Source: Pseudomonadota bacterium (GTDB lineage Bacteria; Pseudomonadota; Alphaproteobacteria; Sphingomonadales; SMXR01). From it: a DNA stretch of 7,717 nucleotides. A program made the translations under genes and the position numbers. Location: positions 1 through 7,717 of the forward strand of contig JACZYI010000082.1 of assembly GCA_022571175.1 (NCBI GenBank). Reading direction: 5' to 3'. Under the pieces are notes generated by a model. The model searched no databases. It was given only the letters and a program-made list of their open reading frames with translations, and had not been told where the DNA came from. Of this stretch, positions 1 through 5,947 are shown one piece after another (position 1 is the stretch's first letter; each line of letters opens with the position of its first letter).

Positions 1-315
1 GCCCCCGAAGAGCGCCACCAGCCCCAGTGCGATCATGGGCCCATAGGTGACGACCGATACCACACCCTCGCGGCTTAACCAGGATGATCGCCACTGAGAG
101 AAAGCCCGCCAAGCTCGCTCGGGATGACCAAGGTGAAATGTGGACGTAAGCAGCCCGATGGTGACGAGGGCAAAACCAATAGCGGATACCTCCATAGCCA
201 CCAGAGCATCAACAGGCAGCACACCGAGCCATATGAAAAGTCCATAGACCAACAGCAGCCCATAGCCAGCTCCTGAGGTGGTGGTAAAAATTATCACAGA
301 TGACGCGGGATGCAC
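1..315 (-). CDS. soeC: DmsC/SoeC-type membrane anchor subunit, N-terminal part (cut by window edge)
   Basis: This is the integral-membrane quinone-facing subunit of a three-part molybdoenzyme; only its first 105 codons are inside the window. I read it from a GTG at 313-315, because the ATG two bases earlier (315-317) hits a stop after seven codons. A perfect AGGAGG lies 5 nt upstream of the GTG and overlaps the stop codon of the iron-sulfur gene, so the genes are translationally coupled. Residues about 5-30, 34-61 and 85-105 are hydrophobic and look like the first three membrane helices. Between helices 2 and 3 is the family hallmark HLGHPERAWRAFSQWRSSWL (61-80), typical of DmsC-type anchors. 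By family knowledge such anchors have about eight helices and roughly 280-300 residues, so most of the gene is missing. In SoeABC the anchor would pass electrons from sulfite oxidation to the quinone pool. DmsC-like family membership is very likely; the Soe assignment rests on the partner subunits. Confidence 0.88.
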   Translation of the reverse strand, partial: MHPASSVIIFTTTSGAGYGLLLVYGLFIWLGVLPVDALVAMEVSAIGFALVTIGLLTSTFHLGHPERAWRAFSQWRSSWLSREGVVSVVTYGPMIALGLVALFGG

Positions 316-320
316 ATTTT

Positions 321-326
321 CCTCCT
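321..326 (-). promoter_or_regulatory. Shine-Dalgarno that fixes the GTG start of soeC
   Basis: On the minus strand this is AGGAGG, 5 nt before the GTG at 315. It shares bases with the TAG stop of the preceding gene (325-327). It decides the start: the nearby ATG at 317 is closed after seven codons, while the GTG frame yields a DmsC-like protein. Confidence 0.8.
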
Positions 327-1071
327 AACGGGACAACATCTTGTCGACCCATTTCATCAGACCCTCCGGTCCATCGCCTTCGATTTGTGGTTGAAGGCGC
401 TTAGGCTCTGTTTGCTCTGTGGGCCTCAAGCGCGGCGGCAAATATTTATTTGTGGGCGCACAGCCCTGCTCCGGCATTAAATCATAGCCGCCCCGATCAA
501 TCACCAGCTTTGATACCTCGCTCTCGGGGTCTCCCAGGTCTCCAAAATGGCGCGCGCCCGACGGGCAAGTGGACACACAAGCCGGAACGCGGGCGTCTTC
601 AGGGAGATTTTCATTATAAATACGGTCGATGCAAAGCGTACATTTTTTCATCACGCCATCATCTTCATCAAACTCCCGCGCACCATAAGGACAGGCCCAG
701 GAGCAGAGCTTGCAGCCAATGCAAGCGTCAGGGTTGACCAGAACAATACCATCTTCTTCACGTTTATAGCTGGCCCCGGTCGGGCAGACGGTCACGCAGG
801 GCGCGTCATCACAATGCAGACATGATTTTGGAAAATGCACGGTGCGCCCCGGCCCACCCCCTTCAGGCGTGGTTTCATAGGAATGCACCCGGTTGAACCA
901 GATGCCAGAGGGTTCGCTCCCATAGGGGTCTTCGTCCGTCAACGGGGCCGAGTGGCCACTGGTATTCCATTCCTTGCACTGAACCGCACAGGCATGACAG
1001 CCCACACAAATATCCAGGTCAATAACAAGACCGAGTTTTTTGGCCGATGGCTTTTTGGGAAGACAGGTCAT
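325..1071 (-). CDS. soeB: Four-cluster [4Fe-4S] electron-transfer subunit of sulfite dehydrogenase-like molybdoenzyme
   Basis: A 248-residue ferredoxin-type subunit that relays electrons between the molybdopterin subunit and the membrane anchor. Sixteen cysteines fall in four groups: C22/C25/C28/C32 (CVGCHACAVQC), C84/C87/C92/C96 (CLHCDDAPCVTVC), C117/C120/C123/C127 (CIGCKLCSWAC) and C144/C147/C165/C169. This is the standard cysteine count for four cubane clusters in DmsB/PsrB/SoeB proteins, and no ligand is missing. There is no signal peptide, as expected for a subunit that stays with its catalytic partner. The ATG start is firm: GAGGAG lies 8 nt upstream, inside the end of the catalytic gene, and the start overlaps that gene's TGA as ATGA. 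The C-terminal 45 residues after about position 203 are Pro/Arg/Glu-rich and carry no cluster ligands. DmsB-like identity is certain; sulfite as the physiological donor is inferred from the operon. Confidence 0.93.
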   Translation of the reverse strand: MTCLPKKPSAKKLGLVIDLDICVGCHACAVQCKEWNTSGHSAPLTDEDPYGSEPSGIWFNRVHSYETTPEGGGPGRTVHFPKSCLHCDDAPCVTVCPTGASYKREEDGIVLVNPDACIGCKLCSWACPYGAREFDEDDGVMKKCTLCIDRIYNENLPEDARVPACVSTCPSGARHFGDLGDPESEVSKLVIDRGGYDLMPEQGCAPTNKYLPPRLRPTEQTEPKRLQPQIEGDGPEGLMKWVDKMLSR

Positions 1072-4000
1072 TTATTATTCTCCTCATCAGTATTTCTGGC
1101 TTTATTCTTCCCATCTGTTTTGCCGGTCGCTGCGGATATCTTGTTGGCCACAAACTCTCGTATCTCGCTGGCAACTTTGTCAGTAGGAGCGCCTTTGAGG
1201 TCAAGGCCAAATTTCATCCGGGCAAATCTCGGCGACCTGACCGGATTGACCGAGGGCAGGATGGGATCGGTTTCCCGAGGCTCTCCAGGGTCACATTTTG
1301 TAAGTTTCACTTTGAGATCATACCAGGCCGCCTGACCGGTAATGGGATCGGCATTGGCATAGCGGTAGCCGTCTTCTTTTTCAGGCAAAAGATCGGAAAT
1401 CACGTGATTCAGGATAAAGCCCTTGGTAAATTCCGGCGCATCCTCCTTCAATCCCCAGGCTCCCTTGCGTTTGCCGATGGCATTCCAGGTCCAGACCGTT
1501 TTTGGATTAACGCCCGTCATGGTTTTTAATTGAACCCTGATACGCCCGTGATGGCTCTCGAGCCAGACCCAGTCACCGTCTGCCAGGCCCTGCTCTGCCG
1601 CAGACTGTTCATGTATATGCAGAAAATTGCGGCTGCTAATCTGCCGAAGCCAGGCATTTTGCGATCCCCAGGAATGATACATCTGCGGAGGCCTTTGGGT
1701 GACGGCCGAGAAGGGATAACTGTCTTCACCCGAGTCCATTTCTTCGAATGGCGGATACCAGAAGGGCAGCGGGTCAAAATAGGTTTTCACCCTCTGGCGG
1801 TGTTGTTCGGGTGGCTGGACCTGGCCATGACCCTCAGCCGCCAGCCGGAATTTTTGCATGGTCTCATCATAGATTCGCATGATGATGGGCTCAGCCGTGG
1901 GAATGAAGCCCATGTCTTTGGCATATTCCAGATAGGAGCGGTTGGCGAATTTGAAATATTTCTGGTCGTCATCAAGCTCATGCTGCCAAAAACAGCCATT
2001 TTCAATATAACGCTCCAACTGATCCGGGTTGGGGGCACCAATGCCATGATCCTTACCTTCTTCGCCCCGCCAGCCAGCCAGCGGCCCAATGCCCGGCGTT
2101 CGCTCATGCAAGACAAGATAATCCGGGTAGCCGCCAGGATAGAGGGGCTCGGTCCCGTCCTTGACCATACCGGTGAGCCCAAGTCGTACCCCCAGGTCGA
2201 GCAGCACATCCTGAAAGGGTCTTACATCACGGGTTGGTTTGACCACGGGTTGGCGAATACAGTCCGCCGGTCCATCGGCGGACGAGATTGGTCGGTCCAG
2301 CATGGAAATACAGTCCCATCGCTCCAGAAAGGTAGTATCGGGCAAGACCAGATCGGCATAGGCCACGGTTTCCGAATAATAGGCATCGGAATAAATGAAC
2401 CGCTTGATTTTATATTCACCGGTCTCACCATCGATATCGGTCAGATATTTCAAGGTGCCCGGAACATTCATGGACGAATTCCAGGCCATGTTCGCCATAT
2501 ACATGAACAGGACATCAATTTTATAGGGATCGCCCTTCCAGGCATTATGCAACACCATATGCATACAGCCGTGAATAGAGAGCGGATTTTCCCAGCTATA
2601 GGCCTTGTCAATTCGCTTGGGGCTTCCGTCCGGGTTTACCAGTAAATCTTCAGGGCCCTTGGGGTTCCCTATGGGCGGTCCATCCAGCGGAGTATTGGCT
2701 TTGGTTGTGGCCCCGTGTGGCACCGGGCCCGGTGGAATGGGTTTTGGAAAGGGTGGCTTGTGCCTCATGCCGCCGGGGCAGTCGATCGACCCCAGCAGGA
2801 TTTGCAAAATATGCAGCATGCGGCAGGTATGAAAACCGTTGGAGTGCGCCGAGATGCCGCGCATGGCGTGGATTGCCACCGGTCGGCCAATCATTTTTTC
2901 ATGATGCCTGCCAGCCCAGTCCCGCCATGGAATATCCAGCGATATTTCTTTATCAAAAGCAGCTTCGGCCAATTCCGCAGCAATGCGGCGAATATCATCT
3001 GCTGCAATTCCGGTAATTTTTTCGGCCCGCTCAACGCTGTATTCTTCCCCAAGATATCTCCGCGCCAACAACTCAAATGCCGGTCGGGCCGTGCGGCCAT
3101 CATCCAGTTTATATTCCCCCACCAGTGCCGGAGTGAAACCAGCCTGGCTTGCATCCACGACTGCCTTCAGCTTTTGGTCAAACGCCAGCGGTTCACCCTG
3201 GTCTCCGCGTGCCATCATGCCGTGATCTGCGGACCCTTCATCCTCAATCACCAGCCACGGCGCATTGGTGTACCGGACCAGATAAGACCAGTCGATCTTC
3301 TCAGCCCGGAGCAGCTCGCCAATCAGAGCTCCAATGAACATGCCATCGGTGCCGGGGCGAATGCCCACCCACTCGTCTGCCACCGCTGAATAACCGGTGC
3401 GGACCGGATTGACCGAGACGATTTTTGCATCCCCTCTGGTTTTGAGCCGTCCTATGCCCATTTTTATGGGGTTTGAATCATGGTCTTCCGCCACCCCGAA
3501 GATCATCACATATTTCGCCAGGTCCCAGTCCGGCTCGCTAAATTCCCAAAAACTGCCACCGATAGTATAGAAGCCGGCCGCTGCCATATTAACCGAGCAA
3601 AAACCGCCATGAGCGGCATAATTGGGCGTTCCATACTGGCTGGCCCACCAGCCGGTGAACGACTGGCTCTGGTCCCGCCCGGTAAAAAAGGCCAGCTTTT
3701 TGGGGTCGTCATTTCTGACCTCTGACAGCCACTGGGTGGCAATGCGAAGCGCCTCTTCCCACTCAATCTCGCGAAATTCACCCGACCCCCTGGGGCCGGT
3801 TCTAAGCAATGGTTTTTTCAGTCTGGCAGGCGAATAATGCTGCATGATGCCTGCAGAGCCCTTGGCGCAGAGCACACCCTTATTGACCGGATGGTCCGGG
3901 TTACCGTCAATATATTTGACCTGACCGTCTTTCAGATACACCCGGATGCCACAGCGGCAGGCACACATATAACAGGTGGTGGTCTTGATTTCGTCAGCCA

Positions 4001-4088
4001 CCTCCGGTGCCAGAGCCACATCTTCCCTGGGTGTTTCAAATGGATTTTTAATCGACCAGCCCCTTGCCGCACTTGTTGCCCTCGTCAC
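1068..4088 (-). CDS. soeA: Molybdopterin catalytic subunit, cytoplasmic SoeA-like sulfite dehydrogenase
   Basis: A 1006-residue member of the DMSO-reductase superfamily that would bind a bis-MGD molybdenum cofactor and one [4Fe-4S] cluster. The N-terminal cluster motif is C39-x2-C42-x3-C46 with the fourth ligand C74 (GVLC). The likely Mo ligand is C164 in GGFCSVN; a Cys there is typical of the Psr/Phs/Soe branch, whereas DMSO reductases use Ser and respiratory nitrate reductases Asp. Residues about 793-905 form the C-terminal MGD-binding domain. No twin-arginine or other signal peptide precedes C39, so the protein should stay in the cytoplasm; this matches SoeABC, which oxidises cytoplasmic sulfite to sulfate, and argues against exported DmsA, PsrA or PhsA. 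The start is uncertain. I use the GTG at 4086-4088, which lacks a clear Shine-Dalgarno; in-frame GTG codons at V24 and V30 would still leave the cluster intact, and the one at V24 has AGGGAAG just upstream. It is the first gene of the soe cluster and overlaps soeB by 4 nt. Substrate is inferred, not shown. Confidence 0.9.
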   Translation of the reverse strand: MTRATSAARGWSIKNPFETPREDVALAPEVADEIKTTTCYMCACRCGIRVYLKDGQVKYIDGNPDHPVNKGVLCAKGSAGIMQHYSPARLKKPLLRTGPRGSGEFREIEWEEALRIATQWLSEVRNDDPKKLAFFTGRDQSQSFTGWWASQYGTPNYAAHGGFCSVNMAAAGFYTIGGSFWEFSEPDWDLAKYVMIFGVAEDHDSNPIKMGIGRLKTRGDAKIVSVNPVRTGYSAVADEWVGIRPGTDGMFIGALIGELLRAEKIDWSYLVRYTNAPWLVIEDEGSADHGMMARGDQGEPLAFDQKLKAVVDASQAGFTPALVGEYKLDDGRTARPAFELLARRYLGEEYSVERAEKITGIAADDIRRIAAELAEAAFDKEISLDIPWRDWAGRHHEKMIGRPVAIHAMRGISAHSNGFHTCRMLHILQILLGSIDCPGGMRHKPPFPKPIPPGPVPHGATTKANTPLDGPPIGNPKGPEDLLVNPDGSPKRIDKAYSWENPLSIHGCMHMVLHNAWKGDPYKIDVLFMYMANMAWNSSMNVPGTLKYLTDIDGETGEYKIKRFIYSDAYYSETVAYADLVLPDTTFLERWDCISMLDRPISSADGPADCIRQPVVKPTRDVRPFQDVLLDLGVRLGLTGMVKDGTEPLYPGGYPDYLVLHERTPGIGPLAGWRGEEGKDHGIGAPNPDQLERYIENGCFWQHELDDDQKYFKFANRSYLEYAKDMGFIPTAEPIIMRIYDETMQKFRLAAEGHGQVQPPEQHRQRVKTYFDPLPFWYPPFEEMDSGEDSYPFSAVTQRPPQMYHSWGSQNAWLRQISSRNFLHIHEQSAAEQGLADGDWVWLESHHGRIRVQLKTMTGVNPKTVWTWNAIGKRKGAWGLKEDAPEFTKGFILNHVISDLLPEKEDGYRYANADPITGQAAWYDLKVKLTKCDPGEPRETDPILPSVNPVRSPRFARMKFGLDLKGAPTDKVASEIREFVANKISAATGKTDGKNKARNTDEENNK

Positions 4089-4140
4089 GGGTTTTCCCGG
4101 AAATTATCCCCGTGATGTTTTTGACGATTGATAATTTCTG
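4086..4140 (-). promoter_or_regulatory. Structured region before the soeA start: three overlapping inverted repeats
   Basis: The short gap before soeA holds three perfect inverted repeats. First, GAAATTATC (4100-4108) and GATAATTTC (4130-4138) are 9-bp arms 21 nt apart, with arm centres 30 bp, about three helical turns, apart. Second, CACGGG (4086-4091) and CCCGTG (4109-4114) are 6-bp arms, one of which contains the GTG start codon. Third, CGGG-TTTT-CCCG (4088-4099) is a small hairpin ending on the first base of the start codon. In RNA the first and second cannot form together as simple nested hairpins. The GATAAT on the minus strand (4108-4103) could also be a -10 element, which would make the mRNA almost leaderless. 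The region may be an operator, a translational switch or both. The repeats are seen directly; function is inference. Confidence 0.4.
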
Positions 4141-4144
4141 GCGC

Positions 4145-4158
4145 GGGTAAACCTACCC
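4145..4158. repeat. Short perfect hairpin over the stop codon of the PLP-enzyme gene
   Basis: GGGTA-AACC-TACCC is a perfect 5-bp stem with a 4-nt loop. It overlaps the TAG stop at 4153-4155. No T-run follows on the minus strand, so it is not a good intrinsic terminator, and read-through into soeA is possible. Confidence 0.35.
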
Positions 4159-5142
4159 TATAAATTTTGTGAAATCTTCTGTAGAAATGTTGCTTCCGCA
4201 GATTAAAACGCCCACACGTTTGCCCGCCAGACGGTTTTTCAAGGGCCCTGTAAGCGCTGCGGTTGCAGCAGCACCAGCGGGTTCCACAGCCAGCTTCATT
4301 CCGTAAAAAAGAAGTTTCATGGCCTCTACCATTTCTTCGTCCGAGATCAACACAATATCATCCAGATATTTCTGGCAGAGCGCAAAACTGTAGGGCGCGG
4401 CATGGGGAGCGCCCAGTGAATCGGCGATGGTTTCAACCTTTTGAATTGCTTGTGGCGAGCCCGCCGCGAAGGAAAGCGTCATGGATCTGGCCCCATGGGG
4501 CTCAACCCCGATAATCTCCACATCCGGCTGTAACTGTTTCAGGGCAGCCGAGAACCCGGCACAAAGCCCTCCCCCGCCAATCGGAATTATCATGGCATCC
4601 AGATTTGGCACCTGGCGGCCAAATTCCAGTCCGGCTGTGGCCGTGCCCAGCGCCGTGAATTTTCCCTCAAAAGGATGGATAAAGGCCCGGCCCTCGCTGG
4701 CCTCAATTTCGTGAACCAGATCAAAGGCCTTGTGCACATCATCCACCAGCACCACTTCGGCTCCGTATGACTGGCATTTTTCCACCCGGATTTTACTGGC
4801 GGTCGAGAGCATGACCACCTTGGCGGAGACGCCCAGTGTTTTGGCCGCATAAGCGGCGGCAATGGCGTGATTACCCGCCGAGACCGCGGTAATGCCCTGC
4901 GACAAGGCGTCCTTGTCCAGATTCATGATATTTGTGAGCGCACCTCGGGGTTTGAAGGTGCCGGTATATTGAAAAAGCTCCAGCTTCAATATGACATCCG
5001 TGCCGGGAGCGACCGCGCCTTCAATCTCGGCACCCTGCCAGTGATGGCTGGGTGTCTCCAGCACCAGATCACCCAGTCTGGCGCGGTTATCCTCAATCGC
5101 TTTCAGGGTTGGAAATTCCATAAATTTATCATCCGATTCCAC
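4153..5142 (-). CDS. PLP-dependent threonine/serine dehydratase-family enzyme (fold type II)
   Basis: A 329-residue cytoplasmic enzyme of the tryptophan-synthase-beta fold. The PLP lysine is K64 in TGTFKPRGA, with a Thr where threonine dehydratases usually have Ser (TGSFK). Other hallmarks are SAGNHA (88-93) for the substrate carboxylate, the glycine-rich phosphate loop GGGGL (189-193), and CGSN (315-318) near the C-terminus for the PLP ring nitrogen. The protein ends there without an ACT-type regulatory domain, so it resembles the short catabolic type (TdcB-like or EutB-like) rather than biosynthetic IlvA. The expected chemistry is beta-elimination of Thr, Ser or a related amino acid to a 2-oxo acid and ammonia; the exact substrate cannot be read. 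The start is GTG at 5142 with AAGGTG about 11 nt upstream; an ATG at codon 8 (5121) is an alternative. It lies 64 bp upstream of soeA on the same strand, so co-transcription is possible. Confidence 0.88.
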   Translation of the reverse strand: MESDDKFMEFPTLKAIEDNRARLGDLVLETPSHHWQGAEIEGAVAPGTDVILKLELFQYTGTFKPRGALTNIMNLDKDALSQGITAVSAGNHAIAAAYAAKTLGVSAKVVMLSTASKIRVEKCQSYGAEVVLVDDVHKAFDLVHEIEASEGRAFIHPFEGKFTALGTATAGLEFGRQVPNLDAMIIPIGGGGLCAGFSAALKQLQPDVEIIGVEPHGARSMTLSFAAGSPQAIQKVETIADSLGAPHAAPYSFALCQKYLDDIVLISDEEMVEAMKLLFYGMKLAVEPAGAAATAALTGPLKNRLAGKRVGVLICGSNISTEDFTKFIG

Positions 5143-5332
5143 TGGCTGCGGTTCACCTTACTTGAAATCTTGCTACTCTGCCCGGATCAAATGGGCAAGA
5201 GTTTCAATTTGTTAAGCAAAAATTAACCCCATGCTGTTCTATTTTATTATTATAGATCAATATGCTATCAGTTTTGTTTGTTCCGAAAGCGTCCCATATG
5301 CAACAATGACAGATATTTTACCGCCTGGGGTC

Positions 5333-5352
5333 ATGATTTAACTGGAAATCAT
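5333..5352. repeat. Perfect dyad, possible operator
   Basis: ATGATTT-AACTGG-AAATCAT is a perfect 7-bp inverted repeat around a 6-bp centre. It overlaps the putative -35 element of the plus-strand promoter, about 110 bp before the small exported-protein start. That position suits a transcription factor site. It has no T-run after it, so it is unlikely to be a terminator. No regulator can be named. Confidence 0.4.
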
Positions 5353-5371
5353 ATAAATCTAACCTTATATT
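5343..5371 (+). promoter_or_regulatory. Putative promoter of the polyproline exported-protein gene
   Basis: TGGAAA (5343-5348) and TATATT (5366-5371) are separated by 17 bp and match the sigma-70 consensus at 4 of 6 and 5 of 6 positions. Transcription would begin near 5378, giving a leader of about 80 nt. The match was found by eye in AT-rich DNA, so the call is tentative. Confidence 0.3.
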
Positions 5372-5460
5372 AGGAACTTCGCGCTAGTTTGCGAGAGAGT
5401 TTTATTGAGCCCAACTCCTTATGGTGTGGAAAAAGGGCTCTTATGAGGAAAGGCGTAGCC

Positions 5461-5874
5461 ATGAAAAAGTCGAAGCTGTTACTGACCACCATATTGTCTG
5501 CGAGTTTAATCGTCTCGCCCATGGCCTCATTTGCCGGGTCCGATCAGACTGCTGTCTCGCCGCAAAGGGCGAGCGTTGGCAGTGGTGCTTCGGCTGGTCA
5601 GGTTGCCATACCTGGGGGTTTACCTGGTGCTGGTGCTAGTGGTCTTGGTGCCCTTGGAATTGCAGGCGCACTTGGTCTTGCGGCCATTGTTACTGGCCTT
5701 ATAATCATCACCAACAATAATCCGGTGCCACCTCCGCCACCGCCACCGCCACCTCCGCCTCCGCCTCCGCCGCCACCGCCACCGCCACCGCCTCCTCCAA
5801 CCACAACCACGACCACACCTACAACGACGACTACCACGACGACTACCACGACGACTTCAACGTCGGGCACTTAG
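5461..5874 (+). CDS. Small exported polyproline/polythreonine protein, YjbE/GfcA-like architecture
   Basis: A 137-residue protein of unknown function. Residues 1-25 form a Sec signal peptide (MKKSK, a hydrophobic core, then SPMASFA with likely cleavage before GS); there is no lipobox Cys. After a Gly/Ser/Ala-rich stretch comes a hydrophobic Gly/Ala-rich segment at about 58-80. Then follow 24 uninterrupted prolines (90-113), a threonine tail broken by one proline (114-132) and the end STSGT. By recall, the small E. coli proteins YjbE and GfcA share the order signal peptide, Gly/Ala-rich segment, Thr-rich tail, and sit beside YjbF/GfcB lipoproteins; a YjbF/GfcB-like gene is the convergent neighbour here. 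This points to exopolysaccharide or capsule production, by inference. The polyproline run is not something I recall from those proteins. I chose ATG 5461 (AAAGG 7 nt upstream); ATG 5443, with AAAAGGG 5 nt upstream, would add six residues. Low-complexity composition makes homology claims weak. Confidence 0.75.
   Translation: MKKSKLLLTTILSASLIVSPMASFAGSDQTAVSPQRASVGSGASAGQVAIPGGLPGAGASGLGALGIAGALGLAAIVTGLIIITNNNPVPPPPPPPPPPPPPPPPPPPPPPPPTTTTTTPTTTTTTTTTTTTSTSGT
5728..5799 (+). repeat. 72-bp polyproline codon tract with internal direct repeat
   Basis: Twenty-four consecutive CCN codons (CCG, CCA, CCT; never CCC). Two copies of (CCGCCA)3CC, at 5734-5753 and 5770-5789, form a 20-bp direct repeat with a 36-bp period. 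The units are multiples of 3, so slippage would change the proline count without breaking the frame. Confidence 0.9.
5824..5856 (+). repeat. 12-bp tandem repeat in threonine codons
   Basis: ACGACGACTACC occurs twice in full (5824-5835, 5836-5847) and a third time for 9 bases (5848-5856). All codons encode threonine. The exact DNA repetition, beyond what the protein needs, suggests recent expansion by slippage. Confidence 0.85.
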
Positions 5875-5899
5875 GGCCGGAGAAAAATAGAGTTTCGAG

Positions 5900-5928
5900 C
5901 GCCTCCCGGGAAACCGGGGGGCGTTTTT
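5900..5928 (+). terminator. Rho-independent terminator of the polyproline protein gene
   Basis: A 10-bp stem CGCCTCCCGG (5900-5909) and CCGGGGGGCG (5914-5923), with one T-G wobble and a GAAA tetraloop, is followed by five Ts (5924-5928). It lies 26 nt past the stop codon. On the minus strand the hairpin is not followed by a T-run, so it serves the plus-strand gene only. Confidence 0.92.
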
Positions 5929-5947
5929 CATTTGTGAATGTCAGATA

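Larger units (their letters stand above)
5143..5460. other. AT-rich divergent intergenic region
   Basis: This 318-bp stretch separates the minus-strand PLP-enzyme gene from the plus-strand small exported-protein gene. It is visibly more AT-rich than its surroundings and I see no credible gene in it. It holds a 5-bp inverted repeat GTTAA-N7-TTAAC (5211-5227), the dyad at 5333-5352 and a possible plus-strand promoter at 5343-5371. On the minus strand, TTGCCC (5198-5193) and TAGCAA (5175-5170) are 17 bp apart and could be a weak promoter for the PLP-enzyme gene. The final 90 bases are probably the leader of the small exported-protein gene. Confidence 0.6.

Noticed and set aside
75..263. A 62-codon minus-strand frame starting with ATG inside the anchor gene
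   Set aside because: It is out of frame with the DmsC-like protein, which carries the HLGHPERAWRAF motif and a strong ribosome binding site.
835..1529. Two plus-strand open frames of 160-166 codons across the soeA/soeB junction
   Set aside because: Both are antisense to the coupled soeA and soeB genes and show no domain or credible start context.
1530..2645. A 371-codon open frame on the plus strand inside the molybdoenzyme gene
   Set aside because: It is antisense to a strongly supported catalytic subunit with intact cofactor motifs, and its translation shows no recognisable domain. It is a by-product of codon bias on the other strand.
5728..5856. CRISPR array or satellite-type repeat
   Set aside because: The repeats are codon-sized, lie wholly inside one open frame and have no unique spacers.
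5598..5870. Minus-strand frame encoding runs of Val and Gly
   Set aside because: It is the complement of the Pro/Thr codon repeats. The plus-strand frame has a signal peptide, a ribosome binding site and a terminator.
5900..5928. Bidirectional terminator for the two convergent genes
   Set aside because: Only the plus-strand direction has a T-run after the stem; on the minus strand the stem is followed by mixed sequence. The lipoprotein gene must end by other means.
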